From positions 806,001 through 870,000 of the forward strand of contig CAWBRT010000011.1 in the NCBI GenBank assembly GCA_963791145.1: a stretch of 64,000 bases of DNA. Reading direction: 5' to 3'. The position numbers were made by a program, and so were the translations under genes. Numbering within the stretch: position 1 is the stretch's first letter; each line of letters starts with the position of its first letter. Positions 9,344-18,319 of this stretch are shown here, piece after piece. Under the pieces are notes generated by a model that was not told the DNA's origin, ran no database searches, and worked only from the letters and a program-made list of their open reading frames with translations. This stretch comes from CAWBRT01 sp963791145 (lineage in GTDB: Bacteria > Acidobacteriota > Terriglobia > Terriglobales > Acidobacteriaceae).

Positions 9344-10051
9344 ATGAAAGATCAAGCGCTGTTATATGATTCCAGTTATTGCACAGGCTGTAACTCCTGC
9401 GCCTACAAATGCATTCAGGAGTTCAGCGAACACGCCCTGGCGGCCAAGGGCATCTTCCGCACGATTGCGCTGATCAAGGACGATGGCGTCCAGAAGAAAC
9501 AGTGCATGCAGTGCAAAGAGCCCCAGTGCGTCGAGGCCTCGCAGGGCGCCTTCTCCAAGACGCCGTACGGGTCCGTGGTGGTGGATGGGGAGAAGTTGAA
9601 GGACGGCAAGAAGGTCGCCGCCGCCTGTCCGTTCCACGCCGTGCAGCAGGACGTGGCTTCCGGCAAGGTCGTCAACTGCAACCTGTGCGCTCACCGGCAG
9701 GTTGCCGGGCAGAAGCCGGCTTGCGTCGATGCCTGCCTGACCGGAGCCCTGCAGGCGGGTCCGTATGAGGAGATGGTCGCGAAGGCCAAGGAACTGGCGG
9801 CCAAGCGGAAGCTCCACATCTACGGCCTGCGCGAAAACGGCGGCACGCGAGTGCTCATCCTCACCCAGGCCAGCCCGGCCGCTTTGGGCTATCCCAATGT
9901 CGCCAAGAAGGGGCTGCGGGCCGGGTTGACCGAAAGCCTAAGTGCTGCTCCCTTAGTTGCCGGAGCAGTGTATGCAGGCCTGAAGAAATACAACGACAGA
10001 CGCACGGCCGTTGCCGCTGCCCAGACCGAGAGCGGAGCCGCCAAGAAGTAG
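9344..10051 (+). CDS. Four-cluster ferredoxin-like electron-transfer subunit of the molybdoenzyme
   Basis: DmsB/NrfC/PhsB-type iron-sulfur subunit, 235 aa, that would wire the catalytic subunit. Clusters are visible as CTGCNSCAYKC near the start, CMQCKEPQC in the middle, then a lone CPFHA, CNLC and a late CVDAC. Between residues 195 and 215 there is a hydrophobic stretch (LSAAPLVAGAVYAGL) that could be a single membrane anchor or amphipathic helix, unusual for DmsB but seen in some NrfC/FdnH-like proteins. There is no signal peptide; export would be piggy-back with the Tat-bearing partner. A strong site (GGGAGGCAGGA) precedes the ATG. Without a NrfD-like partner, the electron donor may be a cytochrome or a quinone pool reached through the C-terminal segment. 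Confidence 0.9.
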   Translation: MKDQALLYDSSYCTGCNSCAYKCIQEFSEHALAAKGIFRTIALIKDDGVQKKQCMQCKEPQCVEASQGAFSKTPYGSVVVDGEKLKDGKKVAAACPFHAVQQDVASGKVVNCNLCAHRQVAGQKPACVDACLTGALQAGPYEEMVAKAKELAAKRKLHIYGLRENGGTRVLILTQASPAALGYPNVAKKGLRAGLTESLSAAPLVAGAVYAGLKKYNDRRTAVAAAQTESGAAKK

Positions 10052-10142
10052 TCCTTCTTTTCACTGATTCGGCGGGCCGGAAGCCCCGGCCCGTCGAAAT
10101 TCTTACATTTTCCAGATACCCACCACCAATGAGGATGTACAA

Positions 10143-10802
10143 ATGAAAACCTCAGTCGAGGAAATGACAGCACTGAGGGCGGAAGCGGCCCTGAATTCCC
10201 TGCTGGCGCAGGCCATGAATTACCCCACTGCGACGCTCGTCGAGTCCCTGCAAGACGGCACGTTTATGACTGCCTTGCGTGAGAGCTTTGCGGCACTGGG
10301 CGATGCATCCTTGACGAGCACGATCGATAGCTGCGCCGAAGGATATCGAAAGAATGCGCCGGCGGATGGAGCGGCGATCCTTCTAGACCTCGAGCGGGAC
10401 TACACCCGGATGTTCTTCGCCTCGAAGCCTCGTCTTGCCTACCTGTTCGAATCTGTTTATCGCGAAGGCAAACTGCTGCAGGAATCGACCTTCGAAATCG
10501 CAGGTCTTTACCGCGACGCCGGGTTGGTGCTGAGCGAAGATTTCCGGCTGCCGCCGGATCACATTGCGGTGGAGCTGGAATTCTTTTCTTTCCTGCTGTT
10601 CAAGGAGATAGAAGGATTGGAGAGTAGGAAGAATGAAGTCGTCGATTATGCGAGGGAGTTACAGGATGCGGCCCTCAATAAGCATCTGAAGCCGTTCGCG
10701 CTTAACATCGCGGAGAAGCTCGCGAAGCATGCACGGACCAGCTTCTACCAGACGGTCGCTCAAATTCTCCAGCAGTACTATTCCCAGGTAGTTTCCAGCT
10801 AA
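10143..10802 (+). CDS. TorD/DmsD-family molybdoenzyme maturation chaperone
   Basis: All-helical chaperone of 219 aa that binds the Tat signal of a molybdoenzyme and delays export until cofactor is inserted. Family features are an N-terminal helix with a run of short leucine-rich helices, the LERDYTRMFF segment (variant of the family YxxLF), and the EsvyREGKLLQ loop followed by LPPDHIAVELEFFSFLL, where the DHIAVELEFF block is the family signature (P-D-H-[IL]-x-x-[EQ]-L-x-F). It follows the Fe-S subunit by about 90 bp and is the last gene before a strong hairpin, so it closes the operon. GAGGATGTACAA precedes the ATG. Confidence 0.9.
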   Translation: MKTSVEEMTALRAEAALNSLLAQAMNYPTATLVESLQDGTFMTALRESFAALGDASLTSTIDSCAEGYRKNAPADGAAILLDLERDYTRMFFASKPRLAYLFESVYREGKLLQESTFEIAGLYRDAGLVLSEDFRLPPDHIAVELEFFSFLLFKEIEGLESRKNEVVDYARELQDAALNKHLKPFALNIAEKLAKHARTSFYQTVAQILQQYYSQVVSS

Positions 10803-10810
10803 AAAGTTGA

Positions 10811-10849
10811 AAGGCTCGCGTCACCGGAATAACCGGTTGCGCGAGCCTT
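10811..10849 (+). terminator. Stem-loop terminator after the molybdoenzyme operon
   Basis: Perfect 10-bp inverted repeat AAGGCTCGCG (10811-10820) / CGCGAGCCTT (10840-10849) with a 19-base loop that itself contains CCGGAATAACCGG. It begins 9 bp after the stop of the chaperone gene. There is no long T-tract, so it may act as an mRNA stabiliser or bidirectional terminator facing the minus-strand gene that ends at 10899. Confidence 0.65.
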
Positions 10850-10898
10850 CCTGAGCCACCTCTTAGCGGTACATCCCAGAACGAATGTAACGATAGGG

Positions 10899-11237
10899 CT
10901 AACCGCCGCCGCCGCCGTAATCCCCGTCACCGCCTCCTTGTCCGCCGCCACCACCGCCCTTGCTGCTGTCATCACCGCCCTTGCTCCCGCTATCACCATC
11001 CTTGCTGCCTTTATCGTCGCCGCTCTTGCTGCCCTTGTCATCGCCACCCTTGGTGTCGCCTCCCTGATCGGTAGCGCGCAGTTCCAAGGAATCAGCCACG
11101 GACGCGGAAACATTGGCATCAGACTTTTGCCCTTCCTGGGCAGAAGGCAAGGCGTTTCCTACTGCCGGCCGGCTGCCGGTCAAAAGGAAGACCACGAACA
11201 AGAAAACACTGCTGTGCAACTTCTTCAATATGCTCAT
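10899..11237 (-). CDS. Small secreted Gly/Asp/Ser-rich repeat protein
   Basis: Predicted 112-aa protein of unknown function. Residues 1-28 form a signal peptide (MSILKKLHSS, hydrophobic VFLFVVFLLTG, then PAVGNA). The mature part begins polar (LPSAQEGQKSDANVSAS) and from about residue 57 is low-complexity, built from repeats of the type KGGDD, KGSKSGDD, KGSKDGDSGSKGGDDS, ending in a Gly-rich tail. The repeat is also regular at the DNA level. Acidic Asp with Gly/Ser suggests a flexible, possibly metal-binding, extracellular linker; nothing catalytic is visible. It could be a chance frame in a simple repeat, but the convincing signal peptide and its position with its own upstream region argue for a gene. 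It is divergent from the PP-loop ATPase. Confidence 0.55.
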   Translation of the reverse strand: MSILKKLHSSVFLFVVFLLTGSRPAVGNALPSAQEGQKSDANVSASVADSLELRATDQGGDTKGGDDKGSKSGDDKGSKDGDSGSKGGDDSSKGGGGGGQGGGDGDYGGGGG

Positions 11238-11405
11238 ATGTCAGTCCCGTTTAAATCATGCCGATCAAACCAAAATCTACTTCATCATGAATAGGAGAGA
11301 ATAAATGTTCTACACACCTATTCTAAATCGATTCCTTGTGCTTTCAAGCAAAACCTGACAATGTTCACCGAGTGTACGCCCCACCTTCGTAACAGGAGCT
11401 GGATA

Positions 11406-11411
11406 TATAAT
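11406..11411 (+). promoter_or_regulatory. Consensus -10 box (TATAAT) of an apparently leaderless gene
   Basis: TATAAT ends six bases before the ATG at 11418, so a normal start of transcription, about seven bases downstream of the -10 box, would fall on the A of that ATG. No Shine-Dalgarno sequence precedes either candidate ATG. The -35 region is weak. Confidence 0.5.
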
Positions 11412-11417
11412 CCGCAC

Positions 11418-12383
11418 ATGGCGACCATAGATAACATGCGGTATCCGTGGAATGACCCGGATTATCCCGCAGGGTCTCCAGCCACTTCGCGTTTCAGTTT
11501 TTCGCATTGCACGCGGACACCGCTCTCCTGGATGGAAGAGCTTGAAAAGGCTGCCGTCTCCATAGTCGAGTCCACCACCAAGCCCATCTGGATTTGCTCC
11601 AGCGGCGGCGTCGACAGCGAAACGGTATGCGAAATCTTCTTGAAGCTTAAGCTGCCCTTCAAGGTCCTGACTGTTGAATTGGTCGGCGGCAAGAATGCTC
11701 ATGACGCCGTTTATGCCAAAAGATGGTGCCAGCAGAACAAGGTTGAGCAGAAGATACAGGTGCTCGACCTTCAGGACTTTGTGAACAATGAATTGGACGA
11801 GTACATCCGAGATGGTTATATCGCAGGCGAACTCTTCCGCTACATGATGGTCAAGCACATGTCGATCGTAGAGGAGATGGGCGGATTTGCGATTCTAGCG
11901 GGCGGGGAGCAACTCTACAACGTCGACGCGTCCAACAAGATCTTAACGGCGGCTGATCCATATTTGACGGAGGATATAACGTATACGACTCCCGTCGAAT
12001 GGTGCCGGAGAAAGGGCTTGCAGCATGAGCCTTTCTTCTTCTTCAGCACCCCTGAGATCATGCTGGCCTGGCTGCGGATTCCGCTGGTCGATTTCGTGCT
12101 CAAGAATCCGGATTTCTTCCGTCACCCGACCAACAGGCATGCCCTTAAGAACTGTGTCATACGCTATCACTTCCCTCAGCAGCAGTGGCGCAACAAATAT
12201 ACGGGATATGAGAACGTGCCTGAGCTGAGAGACATGGTGCAGAAAAAGCTGGAAAATCATTTTGGCCAACGGCTGCAGAAGTCGCGCCTGTATGTCTCAG
12301 AACTGATTCGGCAGTTGGAGTCCGCGAACGAGCCCGCCGGCTTCGGCAAGAAATCGCTTTTGAAGCGGCTTGGATTCTCTTGA
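11418..12383 (+). CDS. PP-loop (N-type ATP pyrophosphatase) family protein of unknown function
   Basis: Protein of 321 aa in the adenine-nucleotide alpha-hydrolase superfamily, which adenylates an acyl or carbonyl substrate and releases pyrophosphate (asparagine synthetase C domain, NAD synthetase, tRNA thiolases). The PP-loop is ICSSGGVDSE near residue 65 in the HUP fold; VLTVELVGGKNAHD and an ILAGGEQLYN strand follow. There is no N-terminal glutaminase domain. The C-terminal half has aromatic-rich stretches (EPFFFFSTPEIMLAW, YHFPQQQWRNKYTGYE) that I cannot assign. I prefer the ATG at 11418 over 11361 because a TATAAT box places transcription start on it. The gene stands alone between divergent or convergent unrelated genes, so the substrate cannot be inferred. 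Confidence 0.72.
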   Translation: MATIDNMRYPWNDPDYPAGSPATSRFSFSHCTRTPLSWMEELEKAAVSIVESTTKPIWICSSGGVDSETVCEIFLKLKLPFKVLTVELVGGKNAHDAVYAKRWCQQNKVEQKIQVLDLQDFVNNELDEYIRDGYIAGELFRYMMVKHMSIVEEMGGFAILAGGEQLYNVDASNKILTAADPYLTEDITYTTPVEWCRRKGLQHEPFFFFSTPEIMLAWLRIPLVDFVLKNPDFFRHPTNRHALKNCVIRYHFPQQQWRNKYTGYENVPELRDMVQKKLENHFGQRLQKSRLYVSELIRQLESANEPAGFGKKSLLKRLGFS

Positions 12384-12550
12384 GCTCGTGAAACGAAGAT
12401 GATCCGCAAGTACCCTCTTCTTATTCGAATGAATAGCCTTAAGACAAAAGGCGCCAATGTGAGCACCTTCCAGCCGGCAAACGCATGAGCAGTTGCCGGC
12501 GACCGGTGCGCGCATGGCGCCCTACGGTTGTGGTCAGCACTATCTCGACA

Positions 12551-14160
12551 TCATCCGCGGGTCATGGTTCCGTCCCAGGTGCTGACCTTGGCAGGGATTT
12601 CCTTGCCGGTGAACCAGGTGGAGGTTACGTTCTTGGTTTCGGTGTAGAAGATGAAAGCCATCGCGTCCCATGCAATGCAGGTCGCCGAAGAACGACTGCT
12701 TGTGCCCGGTGAAGCCGAAGATGCCGAGCGGAACCGGGATGCCGACGTTGATGCCTACCATGCCGCCATCGGTGCGCTTCGCGAACTCGCGTGCGAAGTG
12801 GCCGCTTTCGGTGTAGATCACGGAGCCATTGGCGAAGCGGCTGTTGTTCATGATCTGCAGCCCTTCTTCGAAGGTGTCCACGCGCTTGACGCAGAGCACG
12901 GGACCGAAGATCTCTTCACGGCCACATGACATGTCTTCGGTGACATGGTCGAAGATGGTGGGGCCGATGAAGAAGCCCTTCTCGCACCCCTGCGGCACTT
13001 TCGGATTGCGTCCGTCGAGAAGGAGCTTGGCGCCCTCTTTGATTGCGGTCTCAATCCAGTTGAGGACGAACTCCTTGTGGCCCTGGTTAACTACCGGGCC
13101 CATGCCGGTGTTCTTGTCGTAAGCCGGACCGAGGTTGACCTGTTTCGCCGAGACGCACGACGGCTTCGACCAACTTGTCGGCGATGGAGTTCTCGACCAC
13201 CACGACCGGCAGCGCCATGCAGCGTTCGCCGGCGCATCCGCAGAAGGAGTTGATGATTCCTTGTGCGGCGCGCTCGATGACCGCGTCGCTCATCACCAGC
13301 GCGTGGTTCTTGGCTTCGGTGAGCGCCTGTACACGCTTGCCGTTGGCGGCGGCGGTGGAGTAGACGTGCAGACCGACGCTGGTGGAGCCGACGAAGGTTA
13401 CGCCCTTGATGGCGGGATGCTTGAGGAGGATTTCGGCCTCGTTCCGGCTCGTGGTGACGATGTTGAGAACGCCGTCGGGCAGGCCCGCTTCCTTCCAGAG
13501 TTCCGTGATGCGCATGGCGGACTGCGGAGCGAAGCTGGCCGCTTTCAGCACCATGCAGTTTCCGGTGGCGACACAGATGGGAACCATCCAGCCCTGCGGG
13601 ATCATGGCCGGGAAGTTCCAGGGCGCGATGCCGGCGAAGACGCCCAGCGGTTCGCGGAACTGGACGGTGTCGTAGCCGGCGGAGACGTTCATCAGCGACT
13701 CGCCCTTCATCATCTGGGGCGCGCCGCAGGCGAACTCGACGACCTCGATGACCTTGAGCATGTCGCCCATGGCCTCATCCCACTTCTTGCCGTTCTCCTG
13801 GGCGCAGAGGTACGTGAGTTCTTCGAGATGCTCGTCGAGCAACTGCTTCATCTTGAAGAGCACCTGGGTACGCTTGGTCACCGGAGTGTCGCGCCATGCG
13901 GGAAAGGCCTTCACGGCGGCCTGAATGGCCTCTTCGACCTCCGCTGCCGTGCACTGCGGCGCATAGGCGATCACGGCGCCTGTGGAGGGGTCGTAACAAG
14001 GCATGTACTTGCTGGTCTTGGATTCTTTCCAGACGCCTCCGACTCCGTACTTGAGCTTTTTCGGACGCGCGCCGCTGATGGGATCGGGAGCCACGTCGTT
14101 CGAGAGAAAATAATACCGGTCACTGCCTGCAGTGACGGATGCTGCGCTCGAAGTAGTCAT
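12551..14160 (-). CDS. mmsA: CoA-acylating methylmalonate-semialdehyde dehydrogenase, two frameshifts
   Basis: Aldehyde dehydrogenase of the MmsA/IolA type, about 535 aa after correction, that turns methylmalonate- or malonate-semialdehyde plus CoA into propionyl- or acetyl-CoA and CO2. Visible: MPCYDPSTGAVIAYAPQC, the PWNFPAMIPQGWMVP loop, GVTFVGSTSVG and the catalytic Cys in CGCAGERCMAL. Reading breaks twice: at the GG of 13148-13149, after which the frame with LGPAYDKNTGMGPVVNQG continues, and near 12653-12656, after which IFYTETKNVTSTWF and the end TWDGTMTRG follow to a stop at 12551. Each needs removal of one base. The N-terminus is some 20 residues longer than typical. AAGGACCCTT precedes the ATG. 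It groups with the MHS transporter and Fe-alcohol dehydrogenase genes on the same strand. Confidence 0.85.
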
Positions 14161-14422
14161 AAGGGTCCTTTCATCGTTCTATGGATCATAGCTGTTACCG
14201 CTTGCCGGCCGCACTGCGTCCGGCGCTGTAAGAAATCCGCGAATCTAGCCTTCGGAAACAAGATTCTCCACGCTTCCTGCTCCAGAGCCTCTGTTTCGTT
14301 GTCAGCTTGAATTAAGCTTCATACTCTATCGCATCGGCTCGCCGGTCGGAAGACAAATCCAGCGACGGATGCGCTGGCGATTCGCTGCGCGCCGAATGCC
14401 AACACCGGCTTCCTGATCTGCC

Positions 14423-15738
14423 CTAATCAACTTGCTTCTTGTACGTCTCCTCGGCAAGCAGGGTCGCAACAATGGTGACCAGGCAGAAGGAAATAATGTA
14501 CAGCGAAACGGGCCAGGCTTTGTTGTGCGCCCATGCCAGCAAGGCGGTCGAAACCGGAAGCGACATGCCGCCGGCAAAGACCGAAGCGAGCTGGTATCCG
14601 AGCGATGCGCCGCTGTAGCGGATCTTCGCCGGGAACATCTCAGCCAAAAAGGTTGCCTGCGGTCCGTACATCGCCGAGTGCCCAACTTGCATGAAAATGA
14701 TGATGGCGGCCCAGCCCCACACGATGTTCCCCGGCGCCTTGTCCAGCATCCAGAAGAGCGGGAAACCCATGACGCCGCAGAAAAATGCGCCCCACAGGTA
14801 GACCTTCCGCCTTCCGATCTTGTCGGAAAGCCAGCCGTAGAACGGCAGGGCGGCCAATCCGACGACGGAACTCAAGATCATGCCCGGGAGCAGGTCTCCC
14901 CTTGCATTTTCAGCGCGGTGACGGTGTAGGTCAGTGTGAACACGGTAATGACGTAGTACAGGCCATTTTCCGCATAGCGCATGCCCATCGCGAGCAGGAT
15001 ATTCTTGGGGTGATTCTTGACGGCCACCAGGAGGGGCATCTTCTCCTCTTGCTTCATTTCCTTGATCTTCTGGAAGGCGGGAGATTCGGCGATGGTCATC
15101 CGAATCCATATTCCGATTGCCACCAGGACAATGCTGAAGAGAAACGGCAGACGCCAGCCCCAGGAAAGCAACTGCTCTTGGGGCAATCTGGCGACCATCC
15201 AAAAGGCGAAGAACGACAGCACGCCGCCCACCGCAAGGCCGGTCTGGGGAAAGGAACCATACAAGCCGCGGCGGTTTGCGGGAGCATGTTCGACGGCCAT
15301 CAGCACGGCCCCGCCCCATTCGCCGCCGAGGCCGATGCCCTGGCAGATGCGCATCAAGGTCAGCAGGACGGCGGCCCAGACCCCGATCTGCTCGTAGGTG
15401 GGCAACATGCCGATGATGGTGGATGACAGGCCCATGAAAAGCAGGGTGATATACAGCATCTTTTTGCGGCCGATGCGGTCGCCGAAGTGTCCGAAGATTA
15501 TTCCCCCGACCGGGCGGGCGACGAACCCCATCGAGTAGGTCATAAAGGCCAGCAACGTGCCTACCAGGGGATCGAACTGCGGAAAGTACAGCTTGTTGAA
15601 AACCAGCGCTGCCGCAGTGTTGTACATGAAGAAGTCGTACCACTCGATAGCGGTTCCGATGAGACTCGCAAACGCCACCTTCACATGCTGGGGAGAGCCG
15701 AATTCCATGGAATAGGCCGTTGCCGCTGCTTGCGCCAT
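14423..15738 (-). CDS. MFS transporter, metabolite:H+ symporter (MHS) family, one frameshift
   Basis: Twelve-helix permease of about 437 aa similar to KgtP, ShiA and citrate/proline-betaine symporters. The N-terminal half has GTAIEWYDFFMYNTAAAL in helix 1, the loop 2-3 signature FGHFGDRIGRKK and the helix 4 pattern RICQGIGLGGEWGGAVL, all diagnostic for MHS. At about 14890-14900 the frame breaks: after ALKMQG the downstream half (LLPGMILSSVVG, the second signature WLSDKIGRRKVY, ending KKQVD) lies in another frame. Removing two bases, or adding one, joins them. The ATG at 15738 follows GGAGACTTGAAT. It would import the carboxylate that the flanking Fe-alcohol dehydrogenase and MmsA oxidise. Confidence 0.85.
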
Positions 15739-15774
15739 ATTCAAGTCTCCGTTGAAGTTTTTTTGTGATACGGA

Positions 15775-15802
15775 GCGGCGGCGCCCGTGCAGGCGCCGCC
15801 GC
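15775..15802 (-). terminator. Strong GC hairpin between Fe-alcohol dehydrogenase and MHS transporter genes
   Basis: Perfect 11-bp inverted repeat GCGGCGGCGCC (15775-15785) / GGCGCCGCCGC (15792-15802) with a six-base loop. There is no T-tract on the minus side, so a role as partial terminator or mRNA stabiliser that sets unequal expression of the two genes is as likely as termination. Confidence 0.5.
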
Positions 15803-15871
15803 TTGCTTCCATTGGCCCGAATTCCGGAACCGGAGGGCAGTTGTGGCTGCCCGATACTACCCAGGGCCGGA

Positions 15872-17071
15872 TCAGGCCCCGGCCTGCTTGTACAGCTTCC
15901 GGGTTTCTTCCCCAGCCCAAGCCGCCTTGTAAAGCTGCACCATTTCCTCCTTACTGGCGGGACGCGGGTTGTTGGCCGGCGAACCCGACGCGATCGACTG
16001 TTCCGCCATGGTCGGCAACAGTTGCGTCCAGCGCTCAGGATTAATGCCATGAGACTTTGGCGTCGGGACCTGGAGGTCCTGGTTAAATGCAATGAACTCA
16101 CTGATGAGCTTGCTGACCGCGGATTCGCAGCTCTCATTGTCATCGGCGAGTCCCATGGCACGCGAGGCGTGGGCAAACAGCACGAGATCGGCCGGAGCGG
16201 TGAACTCGATTACCGCCGGCATGAGCATCGCGATGGAGAGCCCGTGCGGCACATGGAAGAAAGCGCCGATGGGACGGGCCATTCCATGGATGAGGGCAAC
16301 CGAGCTGTTGGAAAACGCGATGCCGGCCAGGCTCGCGCCCAGCATCACGGCTTCGCGGGCAAAACGGTCGTTGGGATCGGCATAGGCGCGCCGCAGATTG
16401 GGCGCAATGGCGCGCATCGACTGGAATGCTATGTTCTGCGAGAAAGGATGACTCTTCTTGGAAACGTAGCCTTCCAGCGCGTGGCACAGCGCATCCAGGC
16501 CCGTGGCTGCCGTGAGGTCCTTGGGCATGGTGAAGCTCTGTTCGTAGTCGACCAGCGAGGCCGTTGGCAGGAAGCCCAAGCCGATGCACAGCATCTTCTC
16601 GTTGGTCTTCTCGTCGCTGATGATGGTGAAGCGAGTCGCCTCCGAACCCGTACCGGCGGTCGTCGGAATGGCAATGATCGGCAGGCCCGGCGCGTCCTGC
16701 ATATGCGGCGCCTTGTACTTGCTCATGGGGCCGCCATGGACGGAGAGCACGGCCACCGCCTTGGCAGTATCCATCGAGCTTCCGCCACCAAAGCCAACCA
16801 CGCAATCGTGATTACCCGCCTTGAGATATTCCACGCCGACGTCGATGGAAGCGACCGTGGGATCGAGAACGACGTCGCTGAATACCCGGGCGGAGATTTT
16901 GGACCTGTCAAGGGTGCTCAATAACTTATCGAGCTTGCCTATTTCCACCAGGTGACGATCCGTCATGATCAGAGGCCGTGAAAGGCCCAGTTGCGAAAGA
17001 ATGTTTCCCAGCTCAGCGGATGCACCCGCCCCGATTCGCATCAGGCGCGGCATAGCGATAGAGGCAATCAT
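15872..17071 (-). CDS. Iron-containing alcohol dehydrogenase
   Basis: Group III Fe-dependent alcohol dehydrogenase, 399 aa. The NAD-binding GGGSSMDTAKA motif and the PTTAGTGSEATRF motif are intact. Metal ligands are visible as Asp and His in TGLDALCHALEGY and two His in HGMARPIGAFFHVPHG. An N-terminal extension in frame to 17083 is possible, but GGGAG lies five bases before the ATG at 17071. It is divergent from a LysR regulator, with three operator-like repeats between them. With MmsA and the MHS transporter it could oxidise an imported hydroxy acid such as 3-hydroxypropanoate or 3-hydroxyisobutyrate to a semialdehyde; the exact substrate is inference. Confidence 0.88.
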   Translation of the reverse strand: MIASIAMPRLMRIGAGASAELGNILSQLGLSRPLIMTDRHLVEIGKLDKLLSTLDRSKISARVFSDVVLDPTVASIDVGVEYLKAGNHDCVVGFGGGSSMDTAKAVAVLSVHGGPMSKYKAPHMQDAPGLPIIAIPTTAGTGSEATRFTIISDEKTNEKMLCIGLGFLPTASLVDYEQSFTMPKDLTAATGLDALCHALEGYVSKKSHPFSQNIAFQSMRAIAPNLRRAYADPNDRFAREAVMLGASLAGIAFSNSSVALIHGMARPIGAFFHVPHGLSIAMLMPAVIEFTAPADLVLFAHASRAMGLADDNESCESAVSKLISEFIAFNQDLQVPTPKSHGINPERWTQLLPTMAEQSIASGSPANNPRPASKEEMVQLYKAAWAGEETRKLYKQAGA

Positions 17072-17191
17072 GTCTGCTCCCATAAAGCCGCCGATCGGCG
17101 CGAGGTCGCGTTTCCCCGTTAGGCTGCCGGCCCATCGGCTGCTCGAATTGAAGTCGCGCCACTCTAGCCTTGCAAGTTCCGAAAAGGAAGG

Positions 17192-17294
17192 GGTATTATC
17201 GCAGCCATTCCGTGCGTAAATAGGCAGGTGTTCCCGCAGTCATTCCATGCGCAAATAGGCCGGTATTTTCGCGGATATTTTGTGCATGAATCAA
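17192..17294 (+). promoter_or_regulatory. Three in-phase 35-bp direct repeats, probable LysR operator array
   Basis: Three related 33-base units begin at 17192, 17227 and 17262, exactly 35 bp apart. Each contains ATT-N9-AAT (ATTCCGTGCGTAAAT, ATTCCATGCGCAAAT, ATTTTGTGCATGAAT), which matches the LysR-type T-N11-A box. The third unit ends next to the ribosome-binding site of the LysR gene, so occupancy should repress that gene while the distal units face the divergent Fe-alcohol dehydrogenase. Confidence 0.75.
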
Positions 17295-17304
17295 GGAGGG
17301 GACC

Positions 17305-18207
17305 ATGTCGAAGGGCTTCGATTGGGATGACCTCCAGTTTTTTCTGGCCGTGGCGCACGCCGGGACCGTATCAAAGGCAAGCCACAGGATGGGCGTAGAC
17401 CATGCAACCGTGATGCGCCGGCTCGACAACCTGGAGAAGACGCTGGGCGCCAAGTTGTTCGAGCGGAATCTGCGCGGCTACAACCTCACCAAGAGGGGGG
17501 AGCGGCTGCTGACATCGGCGCAGGTTGTCGAAGCCGAAATGCAGAAGGCGGAGCGCGACGTCGCCGCCACGGACCTTGCCATTTCAGGTGTGGTGCGCAT
17601 CAGCTCGCTGGAAGGCTTCGCCAACTTCTTCCTTGCGGCCAAGCTGCCGCGCTTTGCCGCGGCGAACCCGAACGTTTCGCTGGAAATGATTGCCATCCAG
17701 CAGATTGTGGCGCTCTCCCGGCGCGAGGCCGACATCGCCATCACCCTGCAGGCGCCGGAAACGGGCCGCTTCATCGTCGAACGGCTGACCGATTACGTCT
17801 TGTTCGTCTACGGTCCCAAGTCGTATCTGGCGGAGGCTCCGCCGATCCGCTCGCGCGATGACCTTCAGAACCATCCGTTCACGGGATATATCGATGACCT
17901 TATTTTCGTGCGCGGCCTGGACTATCTGGATGAGATCGGCGCTCGCCGGCCGCAGCTTCAGAGTTCCAGCCTGCACGCCCAGATGGAGGCCTCAGCCGCC
18001 GGATATGGTCTTTGCGTGCTGCCAACATTTATCGCCAGAAAGAACCACGCACTCGTACCGGTACTGCCTCGGGAAATATCTCTTCGCCGCACTTACCACC
18101 TGGTGATGCCCGCCGACAGGGCCGACATAGCGCGGGTACGAGCTGTGCGGCGGTTTATCCATGAAGAAGTTGCCGCTGCGCAGCAGCTTTTCCTGGGAGT
18201 TGCTTGA
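17305..18207 (+). CDS. LysR-family transcriptional regulator
   Basis: Transcription factor of 300 aa. The N-terminal winged helix-turn-helix reads LQFFLAVAHAGTVSKASHR then VDHATVMRRLDNLEKTLGAKLF, a normal LysR domain; the C-terminal part is the periplasmic-binding-like effector domain (ISGVVRISSLEGFANFF onward). The HATVMRRLDNLE recognition helix places it in the branch with short-lived effector pockets often found next to aldehyde dehydrogenase genes. A strong AAGGAGGGG precedes the ATG. It is divergent from the Fe-alcohol dehydrogenase and probably controls that gene together with the MHS transporter and MmsA through the 35-bp repeat array. Confidence 0.92.
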   Translation: MSKGFDWDDLQFFLAVAHAGTVSKASHRMGVDHATVMRRLDNLEKTLGAKLFERNLRGYNLTKRGERLLTSAQVVEAEMQKAERDVAATDLAISGVVRISSLEGFANFFLAAKLPRFAAANPNVSLEMIAIQQIVALSRREADIAITLQAPETGRFIVERLTDYVLFVYGPKSYLAEAPPIRSRDDLQNHPFTGYIDDLIFVRGLDYLDEIGARRPQLQSSSLHAQMEASAAGYGLCVLPTFIARKNHALVPVLPREISLRRTYHLVMPADRADIARVRAVRRFIHEEVAAAQQLFLGVA

Positions 18208-18319
18208 CTGCGCAGATGCAAACGCCGGCGCGCTATCTTCCCGTTCTTGAAGTTCAGCCCAATAGCATCCGTCCAGCCACAGAAAATGTGCCGGCAATCT
18301 TATCTCCATCCTCTTGGCT

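Noticed and set aside
17192..17294. The three 35-bp repeats as a short CRISPR array
   Set aside because: Repeats are adjacent with only two bases between units, diverge from each other, contain a regulator box and lie in a promoter; no cas genes.
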